This document shows positions 23,284-31,672 of a DNA stretch of 32,368 nucleotides, piece by piece (within the stretch, counting starts at the first letter, position 1; every line of letters begins with the position of its first letter). The stretch comes from an uncultured Prevotellaceae bacterium. GTDB taxonomy: Bacteria > Bacteroidota > Bacteroidia > Bacteroidales > Bacteroidaceae. The stretch covers positions 409-32,776 of the forward strand of contig ONSR01000057.1 in NCBI GenBank assembly GCA_900320565.1. Direction: 5' to 3'. A program made the translations under genes and the position numbers. The notes under the pieces are model-generated. The model saw only the letters and a program-made list of their open reading frames with translations. It made no database searches and was not told where the DNA came from.

Positions 23284-23979
23284 GAATTAACAGCACGGCC
23301 AAAAGCCGTGCTGTTCGATATGGACGGCGTGCTGTTTGACAGCATGCCGAACCATGCTTATGCCTGGTCGCACGCCATGACGCAGTTCGGGCTGGAGATG
23401 ACGGCCTACGAGGCTTACCTGCATGAAGGCAGAACGGGCAGCGGTACGATTAACATCCTGGCTCAGCGTTATTGGGGACGTGATGCGACACCGGAGGAGA
23501 TAGAACGCATCTATGCTGCGAAGGCCGCGACGTTCAACACTTGTCCTGAGCCGAAACCGATGCCTGACGCGCTCGAAGCCCTGACTGCTGCGAAGAAACT
23601 GGGCTGCAAGATTGTGCTCGTGACGGGCAGCGGACAAGCTAAGTTGCTCGAGAGTTTGGAACAACATTACCCGGGTTTCTTCCGTCAGGAATTGATGGTG
23701 ACTGGCTTCGACGTGAAACGCGGAAAGCCTGACCCTGAGCCATATCTGATGGGTTTGGAGAAGGCAGGCATCAAAGCCGAGGAAGGTATCGTAGTGGAGA
23801 ATGCGCCGCTTGGCGTTCAGGCAGCAAAGGGTGCCGGCATCTTCACCATTGCCGCCAACACAGGTCCTCTAGAGGACAGCATCCTTAAAGATGCAGGAGC
23901 TGACATCGTCGTGCCTGATTTGGCTACCGTTGCTGCTGTGCTGCGGAGCTATAAGAAGACTCCTGCTGACAAGTCGTAA
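23260..23979 (+). CDS. HAD superfamily hydrolase (beta-phosphoglucomutase-like)
   Basis: The 239-residue product is a HAD phosphatase or phosphomutase. Motif I is VLFDMDGVLFDSMP with the nucleophile and acid Asp pair; motif II is VLVTGSGQ; the motif III lysine lies in KRGKPDPEPYLMGLEKAG; motif IV is IVVENAPLGVQAAKGAG. A helical cap follows motif I, as in beta-phosphoglucomutase and sugar-phosphate phosphatases. There is no ATG before motif I. The frame opens with a TTG at 23260 inside the third 66-bp repeat copy, so the first dozen residues (NFEFNYLELTA) are repeat-encoded and the native start may have been lost. The substrate is probably a phosphosugar. Confidence 0.85.
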   Translation: MNFEFNYLELTARPKAVLFDMDGVLFDSMPNHAYAWSHAMTQFGLEMTAYEAYLHEGRTGSGTINILAQRYWGRDATPEEIERIYAAKAATFNTCPEPKPMPDALEALTAAKKLGCKIVLVTGSGQAKLLESLEQHYPGFFRQELMVTGFDVKRGKPDPEPYLMGLEKAGIKAEEGIVVENAPLGVQAAKGAGIFTIAANTGPLEDSILKDAGADIVVPDLATVAAVLRSYKKTPADKS

Positions 23980-24023
23980 TTGTTCATCGAGTCAGCCTTT
24001 TCCTTGTTTTGCTTTCATTTTGC

Positions 24024-24337
24024 TATTTTTGCACACTATGTAAAAGTGTCAAAAATGGGCTCGAAACACGTCGATCTTGCCAACGCGACACGTGACGTTT
24101 TCAAAGTTCACGTGTGAAGTTTGCAAACTCGACACGTCGCGTTTGAATTTTCCTCGTGTGAAGTTTACCGAAAAATCACGTGAAAAAGTGTGCAAAAACG
24201 CACCTAAAGTGCCAGTTTTGCAAGGTGAAGTTTGCAAAATGACACATGTAAATGAAGAATGAAGAATTAAGAGTGAAGAATTGTGTCCTGTAAATCAACA
24301 GGTTACAAAACGCTTTCGTTTTAAGCGCGTTTTTTTT
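24024..24337 (+). ncRNA. Candidate non-coding RNA carrying hairpin-array copy B
   Basis: This lies in the gene-free stretch 23980-24469. TATTTTTG at 24024-24031 followed by CACAC resembles a -7 box, though no well-placed -33 box is seen. GTTT cores recur at 24097, 24119, 24141 and 24163, exactly 22 bases apart, in the same order and context as copy A (AAGTTTG, GCGTTTGAA, GAAGTTTACC). CACGTG-containing palindromes separate them. A hairpin with T8 tail at 24311-24337 could end the transcript at about 300 bases. Expression is untested, and the only frame here (24077-24262) simply translates the repeats. Confidence 0.4.
24311..24337 (+). terminator. Possible terminator after HAD gene or candidate RNA
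   Basis: CGCTT (24311-24315) pairs with AAGCG (24323-24327) and is followed by a run of eight T. The stem is short. Confidence 0.5.
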
Positions 24338-24401
24338 AAAAAATGACTTTGACCTCGTCTGAGACCTTTTTAAGCGATTCTGAGAGGTTCGTCAAAAAAT
24401 G

Positions 24402-24435
24402 GGGTGTAAGCAAAATCGGCGTTTTGCTTACACCC
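24402..24435. terminator. Bidirectional terminator between convergent genes
   Basis: GGGTGTAAGCAAAA at 24402-24415 pairs perfectly with 24422-24435 around a 6-base loop. T-rich tails exist on both strands (ATTTTTTG on the minus side). It suits the end of the minus-strand GH operon and of plus-strand transcripts. Confidence 0.85.
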
Positions 24436-24469
24436 TGTCATTTTGTTTTATACCGTCGGAAGAGCAGAC

Positions 24470-27400
24470 TCAATACAGAATTTTCTTGCCGTTGACGATG
24501 TTGATGCCTTGTCTCGGGGAACTGAGACGCTGGGCAGCCAGGTTGTAGATACCTTCCGGCTGGGGCGTCGCTCCAAGAGGCTTCTGTATTCCAGTCGGGT
24601 TGGGGCGGATGCCCGAGAGTCCGAAGTCGATGTACTGACCGCCGCCTCCGTTCTTACACTCTATTGCAATGACGTTATTGTTGTCGGGCGTCAGGGCATC
24701 CATGGCCTCCTGATTGATTTCGATGTTCTTGTAGGCCGTGAGATAGCCGCTCTCCTCGAAGGCTAATACGCCATTGAAATACACCTTGACATCCTCGTCG
24801 TGATGAATCCTGGCGGACAGAGCTGCTATTTGTTCTTCGTTGAAGCCAGTCAGATCCAGGTGGTAACGGATGCGGATGACGGATGTGTTCCAAGTGGTGT
24901 TTACGTAGCTTCCGGGAGGATTGCCTGCACCGAAACCGGACAATCCATTGCTCCACGCGTTGTCATTGAATGCTTGCTTCGTCCAGTTTGTGTTGGTGGC
25001 GATGCTCGAAGCAGTCTGGTATTTCCACGTCTGCGGCTCTTTCTCTGCCGTTGGCAATACGTCGCATTCCTCGTAGATGAAGTTCCTCAGCAGGTTCTCC
25101 AGTTCGCTCTGGGTGATGACCAGCACGGAACCATCTTGTGCTTCCTCGGGCAGCGAGAGTTCGTTAACGTCGCACGGATACCATTTGTTCTCGGCAGGAT
25201 TTCCCGAGCGACTCATGGCCTGCTGGTTTCGCTCTGTGGAGTTGTAGAGCAGGAACCATCCAGAATCATCGAGAGCAGGGAAGGTCTGCGGTCCGCGACT
25301 CTTGGGAATCTGCGAACTGAAGACGCGTTTCGGCTCAGAGCATGTTGCGCCCGTTGTCTTTATCGCACTAATTTGCGTTTGCATCAGGCTGCGGTCGGAG
25401 TTGTAGAAGATGCCGGTGTAGGTGTCGCCAGTCTTTTCGATATGCATATCATAGACGGAGTAGCCGGGCGACAGGAATTGCTTCGGAGTGCTGAATCGCT
25501 TCCAATCCTTAGTGGCGGAAAGGTAGCCATAGCTTCTGTCGCCACTCTTTGCACACCAATAAACAAAGAAGTAAGCATTGGCGTCGCTGTATATCCATTC
25601 TGGAGCCTGAGCCTTGCTCACATCAGTAGTTGTGGGTTTCACCAGGAAGTTTCCACCTGTTGCAGGCTGCCAATTGACAAGGTCTTCGCTCTGCAAGTGG
25701 TAGAATCCGAGTTGCGTGTCGTCAGTCTGTGCAGCAACGAGGTGGAAGATGTCCTTTCCGTCAATGTTGACTCTGCGGACGAAGGGCGATTTGAGTTCCA
25801 CATCACCGTACTCACCCTTAAGGACTGGACGGTTGCCGTTGATGGTGTTCCAAGTCGCTCCGTCCAAGCTGTAAGCGTAGTGCAGCTTCTGACTTGTAGG
25901 CAGCGTGTAGGTGAGCAGATATGCTTTCCCGCTTGCGGTGTTGAATTCTGGAGCAGGAGTTCTGGCGGGCATAGGCTCAACCTGCAGTTCGGCGTTCGGA
26001 ACGTAGTTGCGTATTTTCAGTCCGCAATCGATGAACTGGCCGCCAGTTGTCTGCTTGCAATGGATGGCAATAACGTTGTCTGTGCCGTCGAACTTCAGGG
26101 ACTGCAGTGCTTCTGGCAGCAAGGGCCACGCTTCATACTTGGTGTTGTAGCCAGTCATCTTGGCAGCAAGCAATCCGTTGATATAGATTTCTGCATCCTC
26201 ATCATGGAAGAGCCACAGACGAAGGTCAGGAAGACGACTCATATCGAAGCTGTTGATCTTGAAGGTTCGCCTTATCCAAATGTCGCTGCTCGACCATGGA
26301 GTCCTTCCTCCGCCACCAAAGCCGGCACTGCCTGTCTTCCAGCCTGTAGCAGCGAAGTCAGTGGTGAACCAGTCGGCAGCAGGTTCTGTTGTCGTATATT
26401 TCCATTGGATGCTGGAATTCTCGTCACCAGCCGGAACAACAGTGGTGACATCCTTGTAGCGATAGTTTATGGTGCGCAGAATCTTGTCCCTCATCATTTG
26501 CTGCTGTGCAGGCGATACCTTCATGACTTTTCTGTCGTAGGTCAAGATGCCGTTGCACTCCTGTTCCACATCAGTAATCTGTGTGTAAACCGACATCCAC
26601 AGGCCCTTCTCTTGCTGCAGTTCGCCCAGACGGTCGGTATAGCGGTCGTAGAGGTTTGCATAGGTCTCAGCATCCTCGACAGTTGTATAGTTCACGTCGG
26701 AACCGGCCCACATATGATTCTCGATGAAGAGGTTGATGCCTCCAAACTCGCCACACGAAGCTACGCGCTCGTTGACGGCATTCGTGGCGGCTCCAGGGGA
26801 GGGGTAGGAGTGGACATCGATGAAGTCGCCCATCTCGACATCTACCCATCCCGTCACAGCATGAACGAATCGACCTGGGTCGTGATTGGCATTCATAACG
26901 CTGTTGACAGCCCTCATGGTATGAGCCATGCCTCGTTCTGCATGCTGTCCCCAGCCTTCGTTCCATACCACCCAAGCACCGATGCAGGGATGGTGACGAG
27001 TGGCCTCGATGAGTTCTTCGTTCTCGCGATAGAAGTTCTGCATGGCATACTCGATATTGCCTATCGCACCACTGCCGCAGCCTGATGGCATGTCTTGCCA
27101 TACGACAAGTCCGTTCCTGTCGCACCACTCGAACCAAAGGTCGTTCTCCAACTTGATGTGCTTACGAACCATGTTCATGCCGAAATCCTTCATCACTTGC
27201 AGGTCATAGACCATAGCCTCGTAGGATGGTGGCGTCAGGAGTCCGTCAGGCCACCAACCCTGGTCGAGTGGACCATACATATACAGGGGCTTATTGTTGA
27301 GCAATACTGCAGGGTGACCATCTATCATGGCTCGCGAGAACTTCCTCATGCCGAAGTATCCGGTCACCTTGTCCACCTCTTGTCCCTGCTCTTTGGCAGT

Positions 27401-28294
27401 AATTTCAAGGTCATACAGGTTCGGTTCGTCGGGGCTCCATAGCTTAGCAGACGGGATGGGCAGGGTGAATGTCTGATCCGAAGGTCCTGTCTGCTCAACA
27501 ATAGTGTTGCCTCCATCCTTTACGGTCAGCGTTACAGAGCAAGGTTCTGAGGTCTTCACCTTAATGGAAACAGTAGAGTTGTCGATGTCGGGTATGGGCT
27601 CATAGTTTTCGATATGTGTGGGGCTTACGGGCTCCAACCAAACAGTTTGCCAGATGCCGCTGTTGGGCGTGTACCAGATGCCGCTTGGCGAGACGCTTTG
27701 CTTGCCGTTGGGCTGTCCGCCATCAGTCGGGTCCCATACAGCCACTTGCAGTTCTTGCGTGCCACTCTCTTCCAAAAAAGATGTGATGTCGAGCGCGAAG
27801 GAAACAGAACCGCCGTCGTGAGTGCCAGCCAGTTGGCCGTTCACATAGATGTAGCAACGCCAGTCAACTGCTCCGAAGTGCAGCAGGACGTTCTTGTCGC
27901 TGAAAGCATCGGGCAGGGTAAAGGTGCGGCGATACATGTGTGTGGCTCTTCTGTTCGAGGAGTAACTTTTGTCCATGATGCCAGAGAGAGCAGACTCGAC
28001 GGGGAACGGCACGAGAATGGCTTTCGAGAAGGAAGAGGCGTCTCTCTCGTAGTCATAGTTGATGGAAGTGCGCTTGAAGTACTTCCAAACGCCATTCAGG
28101 TTCATCCATTCCTGTCTCTTCATGGACGGACGTGGATACTCTTGCCAAACATTGTCTGCAGTCAGTTGTTCTCCCCAAGGTGTCATTACCGGGGCAGTCT
28201 GCTTTGTCCATGTGCTTTGTGCACGAACACTCTCTACAAAGGTTAGCATGATAGCCCAAACAAGTATCATGCTAAGGCTGATACGCTTTGTCAT
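24470..28294 (-). CDS. Secreted GH2 enzyme fused to a GH43-like propeller
   Basis: The 1274-residue protein has a signal peptide (MTKRISLSMILVWAIMLTFV to VRAQ). The GH2 sugar-binding, sandwich and TIM-barrel domains cover about residues 40-610. The acid/base Glu446 lies in VVWNEGWG and the nucleophile is Glu516 in CGEFGG. Two copies of a galactose-binding-like module follow, at about 629-765 and 1089-1220 (WKYTTTEPAADWF, HDEDAEIYINGLLA; WKYQTASSIATNTNW, HDEDVKVYFNGVLA). They bracket a five-bladed-propeller region (about 775-1065, LHYAYSLDGATWNTIN, QAPEWIYSDANAYFF) resembling GH43/GH32-type enzymes. The tail GIYNLAAQRL is a Prevotella-type C-terminus. It likely removes beta-linked galactose, mannose or glucuronic acid; the exact substrate is unclear. 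Confidence 0.88.
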   Translation of the reverse strand: MTKRISLSMILVWAIMLTFVESVRAQSTWTKQTAPVMTPWGEQLTADNVWQEYPRPSMKRQEWMNLNGVWKYFKRTSINYDYERDASSFSKAILVPFPVESALSGIMDKSYSSNRRATHMYRRTFTLPDAFSDKNVLLHFGAVDWRCYIYVNGQLAGTHDGGSVSFALDITSFLEESGTQELQVAVWDPTDGGQPNGKQSVSPSGIWYTPNSGIWQTVWLEPVSPTHIENYEPIPDIDNSTVSIKVKTSEPCSVTLTVKDGGNTIVEQTGPSDQTFTLPIPSAKLWSPDEPNLYDLEITAKEQGQEVDKVTGYFGMRKFSRAMIDGHPAVLLNNKPLYMYGPLDQGWWPDGLLTPPSYEAMVYDLQVMKDFGMNMVRKHIKLENDLWFEWCDRNGLVVWQDMPSGCGSGAIGNIEYAMQNFYRENEELIEATRHHPCIGAWVVWNEGWGQHAERGMAHTMRAVNSVMNANHDPGRFVHAVTGWVDVEMGDFIDVHSYPSPGAATNAVNERVASCGEFGGINLFIENHMWAGSDVNYTTVEDAETYANLYDRYTDRLGELQQEKGLWMSVYTQITDVEQECNGILTYDRKVMKVSPAQQQMMRDKILRTINYRYKDVTTVVPAGDENSSIQWKYTTTEPAADWFTTDFAATGWKTGSAGFGGGGRTPWSSSDIWIRRTFKINSFDMSRLPDLRLWLFHDEDAEIYINGLLAAKMTGYNTKYEAWPLLPEALQSLKFDGTDNVIAIHCKQTTGGQFIDCGLKIRNYVPNAELQVEPMPARTPAPEFNTASGKAYLLTYTLPTSQKLHYAYSLDGATWNTINGNRPVLKGEYGDVELKSPFVRRVNIDGKDIFHLVAAQTDDTQLGFYHLQSEDLVNWQPATGGNFLVKPTTTDVSKAQAPEWIYSDANAYFFVYWCAKSGDRSYGYLSATKDWKRFSTPKQFLSPGYSVYDMHIEKTGDTYTGIFYNSDRSLMQTQISAIKTTGATCSEPKRVFSSQIPKSRGPQTFPALDDSGWFLLYNSTERNQQAMSRSGNPAENKWYPCDVNELSLPEEAQDGSVLVITQSELENLLRNFIYEECDVLPTAEKEPQTWKYQTASSIATNTNWTKQAFNDNAWSNGLSGFGAGNPPGSYVNTTWNTSVIRIRYHLDLTGFNEEQIAALSARIHHDEDVKVYFNGVLAFEESGYLTAYKNIEINQEAMDALTPDNNNVIAIECKNGGGGQYIDFGLSGIRPNPTGIQKPLGATPQPEGIYNLAAQRLSSPRQGINIVNGKKILY

Positions 28295-28321
28295 AGTCTG
28301 TCTTGTAATGTGATAGGATTA

Positions 28322-28855
28322 CTAAATGCTGGGGAACTCATCATCTTCCTCGCCGAAGGTCGTGTCAGGAGTGATGGTGTAGCTTCCGTCGGGACCAATG
28401 GTGAGGATGAATGGGCAGGACATGTCGCTGTCAGGGAAGCTGACGCAAGTGTTGAAGTAGAGTTTTCCCTCCTCGGCATGGTTGAAGCGCAAGCCATCCA
28501 TGATGCCGAACTTCTGGAAGTCTTCCGAGAGTTGCGACTTGAAGTCTGCCTTGGTGAAGCTACGATTGAAGAGTTGCTTGCCGTCCTTCATGATGAGAAG
28601 TTGGAAGCGGTTGTCCTTAAACTTTACACCATCCTCGTCAACCACCTCGGGCAGCTGCTCGTCGGGTTGGCTGGTGATGGTAAAAACAACTTTGTGGCTG
28701 CCTTGCATCAGCGAATCGGTATAGGTATAGTTGGGCAGCTCCCATACACCGTCATTGTCCTGATCTGTCTGGTCAGAGCCTCTCTGTTCAGTCTTCTGAG
28801 GATTGCAAGATGCGAGAAAAACTAATCCGAGTCCTATAATCAAAAAGCGTTTCAT
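28322..28855 (-). CDS. Lipoprotein, DUF4738-like
   Basis: The 177-residue protein starts at the ATG at 28855 (MKRFLIIGLGLVFLASCNPQ, lipidated Cys17); the longer frame up to 29098 merely overlaps the GH92 gene and was discarded. Beta-rich segments (HKVVFTITSQPDEQLPEVVD, FQLLIMKDGKQLFNRSF, SCPFILTIGPDGSYTI) and an acidic end (FGEEDDEFPSI) recall DUF4738 lipoproteins of Bacteroidales; I am moderately sure of that. It lies between the GH92 and GH2 genes with gaps of under 30 bases, so it is co-transcribed. A surface or periplasmic role in glycan handling is possible. Confidence 0.8.
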   Translation of the reverse strand: MKRFLIIGLGLVFLASCNPQKTEQRGSDQTDQDNDGVWELPNYTYTDSLMQGSHKVVFTITSQPDEQLPEVVDEDGVKFKDNRFQLLIMKDGKQLFNRSFTKADFKSQLSEDFQKFGIMDGLRFNHAEEGKLYFNTCVSFPDSDMSCPFILTIGPDGSYTITPDTTFGEEDDEFPSI

Positions 28856-28880
28856 AATGTCGATATTGAGTTTGATTGTT

Positions 28881-30917
28881 TCAGAATTTAAATACGAGTT
28901 CTCCGCCTTTTTTAAGTTCCTTGACGGGGATTTGGAAGGTGGGAAGTGCTTTTCCATTCCATGTGACTTTCTTGAGTTGCTGCTTTTCCGAGGTCCGGCC
29001 TTCAACCTTGATGACGACTGTAGTCTGTCTGTCGGCTCCAAGATGCAAGGTGACTTTGTCGAAGAGGGGAGGGAAGAGTTCATAGACGGCTTCGCCAACG
29101 ACGAGAGGATACATGCCTATGCTGGCAAAGACATACCAGGCACTCATGGCCCCATCGTCCTCGTCCATCTCGAAGCAATAGCCGCGAGGCTGATTGACAA
29201 AGGCGCAACCGACGAAGGGAGTGGGGTAGGCGTCATTTCCACCATAGCGATGAGTGATGCTTTCTGTGGCGAGAGTACGGACAATTCCACCTGTCAGTTC
29301 GGGCAAACCGAGTCGTCCAAAGAGGAACGGAACGTGGATGTCGGGCTCATTTCCTTGGTTATAAAGCTCTTCGCGGAAGAATCTTTGCAGCTGTGTTCCA
29401 AGTTCTTTTTTGCCGACGAGCTCTATCATTCGAGGCAGATACATGGGTGCTCCCCAACGATATTGCCAACGTGTTCCTTGATAGAGGCCGTTGCCTTTCA
29501 TCTTGGTGTACGTCTCGTCGATGTGCTGGAACTCTTTTGGCCAGATGCTGTCGAAGATTTCCTCGCCCCTGCGTGTCCATCGGTCGGCATCTTCCTTCAT
29601 ACCCAATTCGCCTGCCAGTTGTCCCAAAGCCCAAAAGTCGCCGCTTGCTTCGAGGCATTGGTCCGGGCTTTTCAGGCTGAGTCGCTTCACCTCTGCCACC
29701 ATACCGGGATAAGCGTCAAGAAGCGAAGGAATGCTGATGCCCTGACGATAGGCGTCGAGAAGGGTGGCTATGGCGTGCTCTGTTCGAACTGTCGGCACAC
29801 ACTCATAGTTCGTGCTCCAGTCCTTCTTGCCCGTTATGTAAAGCTGTGCCAGCGATTGCATAATGTACGGAGAATGCACCTTGTCGAGAAGCGTGATGAG
29901 CGGGAACTTCGTGCGATAGGTGTCCCATAGCGACCACGAGCTGTAGTAGAAGCCCTTCGCCTCGTGCGTCTTGCCGTCCGTGCCGAGGTAGTGGGGCATG
30001 GCAGGGTCGGTGACGAGGAACGGGCTGTGAAATGTTCGGTAGAGCGAGGTGTAGAAGATAGTCTGCTGGTCTTCCGTTCCGCCTTCCACCTCAACTGTTG
30101 AGAGCAGACGCTCCCATTGCCTCTTGGCGCGTTCCATCATGTGTTCGAAGCTCGTAGCCCATACCATGTTTGGCGTCATCTTGTTCAGTTCGTCGGCTAA
30201 ACCAGTAGAAACGACGATGCGCACCTCAACGTACTTGGCGGACAGTTCGGGGAAGGTGAGTCGCTTGCGGCCATCGGCAATGGTGTCGAGCACGAAAGGT
30301 GTGCTGGTGTAGAGGCGGTAGTGCAGGTGATAGTGCCCTCTGCCACAGGTGTTGGCACATTCTGCGAAGCCTTGTCCCATCGTGGGCGTCTTCTGCTCGA
30401 AGTTGGCATCGAACACTTTGTCGAAGGCAGAGCGCGGATTGAGCAGGAGGACTGCCTTCTCTTTGGAGGGAAAGGAGAAGCGCTCCGCAGCCATGCGGTA
30501 GTCAGCAGTCGCGGTGAACCACACGCCGTTGCTCAACTGAACGCTATAATAGCCAGGCTTCGCCACTTCGGTATGCTTGAGGAGACGGACGTCATCGCCT
30601 GTCCAGTCGGGCATCAACGAGACGTTGCCGCCACAACCACTTCCGCCAACTCCAGAGAGTCGGTTGATGCTGAAGCCTGAAATGGTGGGCACTTCATAGT
30701 CATAACCTGGGTGCTGACGGGGCTTGCTGTCGGGGCAAACCTGTATCTGACTGTAGGGAACCGTGGCTCCTGGCGTCATCTGTCCGAAGTCGTCGGCAGT
30801 TCCGATGTAGAGGTTGACTTTGTCGAGGATGTTGCCATGCTGGGCGTTCATGGTCATGCAGAACGCCAATGCAAAAAGAAGGGCGAGTCTGTGTGTTTTG
30901 AATGGCTTAATCTTCAT
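28881..30917 (-). CDS. Glycoside hydrolase family 92 protein (alpha-mannosidase family) with atypical acid position
   Basis: The 678-residue protein has a signal peptide (MKIKPFKTHRLALLFALAFC to MNAQ). GH92 signatures are IGTADDFGQMTPGATVPYSQ, GYDYEVPTISGFSINRLSG, SLWDTYRT (about 329), GNEPDIHVPFLF (about 520) and MDEDDGAMSAWYVFASIGMY, where Asp585 and Asp587 supply the general base. These Ca2+-dependent enzymes remove alpha-mannose with inversion. At the acid site most members have EGNAWQY; here the block reads YQGTRWQY, so Gln480 replaces Glu. Gln at this site is known from a GH92 that uncaps mannose-phosphate-mannose, so a phosphodiester substrate is possible. It is first in an operon with a lipoprotein and a GH2 gene. 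Confidence 0.9.
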   Translation of the reverse strand: MKIKPFKTHRLALLFALAFCMTMNAQHGNILDKVNLYIGTADDFGQMTPGATVPYSQIQVCPDSKPRQHPGYDYEVPTISGFSINRLSGVGGSGCGGNVSLMPDWTGDDVRLLKHTEVAKPGYYSVQLSNGVWFTATADYRMAAERFSFPSKEKAVLLLNPRSAFDKVFDANFEQKTPTMGQGFAECANTCGRGHYHLHYRLYTSTPFVLDTIADGRKRLTFPELSAKYVEVRIVVSTGLADELNKMTPNMVWATSFEHMMERAKRQWERLLSTVEVEGGTEDQQTIFYTSLYRTFHSPFLVTDPAMPHYLGTDGKTHEAKGFYYSSWSLWDTYRTKFPLITLLDKVHSPYIMQSLAQLYITGKKDWSTNYECVPTVRTEHAIATLLDAYRQGISIPSLLDAYPGMVAEVKRLSLKSPDQCLEASGDFWALGQLAGELGMKEDADRWTRRGEEIFDSIWPKEFQHIDETYTKMKGNGLYQGTRWQYRWGAPMYLPRMIELVGKKELGTQLQRFFREELYNQGNEPDIHVPFLFGRLGLPELTGGIVRTLATESITHRYGGNDAYPTPFVGCAFVNQPRGYCFEMDEDDGAMSAWYVFASIGMYPLVVGEAVYELFPPLFDKVTLHLGADRQTTVVIKVEGRTSEKQQLKKVTWNGKALPTFQIPVKELKKGGELVFKF

Positions 30918-30936
30918 AAGGGTATCATTTTCCTTG

Positions 30937-30944
30937 CAAAGATA
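30937..30944 (-). promoter_or_regulatory. Promoter -7 box for the GH92 operon
   Basis: On the minus strand this reads TATCTTTG, 20 bases before the GH92 start codon. The -33 region is occupied by AAAAATG heptamers. Confidence 0.7.
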
Positions 30945-30946
30945 CG

Positions 30947-30981
30947 AAAAAATGAAAAATGAAAAATGAAAAATAAAAAAT
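30947..30981. repeat. AAAAATG heptamer run between divergent promoters
   Basis: About four AAAAATG-like units fill the space between the two divergent -7 boxes, comparable to the TTTTCAC run at 3854. Confidence 0.8.
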
Positions 30982-30987
30982 TATGTG

Positions 30988-30995
30988 TACCTTTG
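30988..30995 (+). promoter_or_regulatory. Promoter -7 box for the FKBP gene
   Basis: TACCTTTG followed by CAC, 31 bases before the ATG at 31027; it rules out an earlier ATG at 30985 as the start. Confidence 0.7.
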
Positions 30996-31026
30996 CACAT
31001 TATTTATTATTAAAAACAGCAGATTT

Positions 31027-31611
31027 ATGGAAAAAGAGAATCAAAACAAGTACATCGCTGTGATGTATAAGCTATATACGAGCGCTTCGGACAGCAAGCC
31101 TGAACTCGTCGAAGAGACTGCCGAGGGCGATCCTTTTGTCTTCATTAGTGCTTTGGGCATGACACTCGATGCTTTCGAGGCTCAGATTGTGCCGCTGAAG
31201 GTGGGCGACAAGTTCGACTTCACGCTTGCCCCAAATGATGCTTACGGCGAATACGACGAGGCTGGCAAGCAGGCACTTCCTCGCAAGGTGTTCGAAATCA
31301 ATGGCAAGCTCGACTCGCGTTTCATCTTCGAAGGGGCAGTAGTGCCTCTCAGCAGTGCCGACGGAGCACGCTTCAACGGAACCATCGTCGAGATAGGCGA
31401 GGAGTCAATCACCGTCGATCTCAATCATCCTCTTGCCGGCAAGAGCCTGAACTTCGTGGGTGAAGTTAAGGAAAGCCGTGAAGCTACAAACGACGAGATT
31501 CGCGATGCCCTCAATCAGATAACTGGCTGCGGTGGCGGCTGCGGCGGTTGTGGTGGCGGAAGTTGCGAAGGTTGCGGCAGCAAAGGCGAAGGCTGCGGAG
31601 GATGCAATTAG
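31027..31611 (+). CDS. SlyD-like FKBP-type peptidyl-prolyl isomerase with Cys/Gly-rich tail
   Basis: The 194-residue cytoplasmic protein follows the SlyD plan: an FKBP half (YKLYTSASDSKPELVEETAE, then GDPFVFISALGMTLDAFEAQ), an insert-in-flap chaperone domain (about 65-125, FDFTLAPNDAYGEYDEAG), the returning strand VDLNHPLAGKSLNFVGEV, and a tail GCGGGCGGCGGGSCEGCG. SlyD tails usually bind Ni2+ through His; this one has about eight Cys and no His, suggesting a softer metal such as Zn2+, Cu+ or Ni2+ by thiolates. The start at 31027 lies after the promoter box. The next gene is a broken aroC. Confidence 0.92.
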   Translation: MEKENQNKYIAVMYKLYTSASDSKPELVEETAEGDPFVFISALGMTLDAFEAQIVPLKVGDKFDFTLAPNDAYGEYDEAGKQALPRKVFEINGKLDSRFIFEGAVVPLSSADGARFNGTIVEIGEESITVDLNHPLAGKSLNFVGEVKESREATNDEIRDALNQITGCGGGCGGCGGGSCEGCGSKGEGCGGCN

Positions 31612-31672
31612 AGTCCATAGTTGACTAATGTCGAGCTAAAGCTTCATAGTCCATAATTTATAGTTCATAGTC

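Noticed and set aside
24077..24262. A 61-codon plus-strand frame in array copy B
   Set aside because: Its translation (VTFSKFTCEVCKLDTSR and on) only reflects the 22-base repeats; it has no start context or recognisable domain.
24800..27085. A 761-codon frame antisense to the GH2 gene
   Set aside because: The minus strand encodes a full GH2 fusion with catalytic motifs; the long antisense frame is a by-product of codon bias.
28856..29098. N-terminal extension of the DUF4738-like gene
   Set aside because: The extension lies entirely over the GH92 coding end; the ATG at 28855 gives a proper lipoprotein signal.
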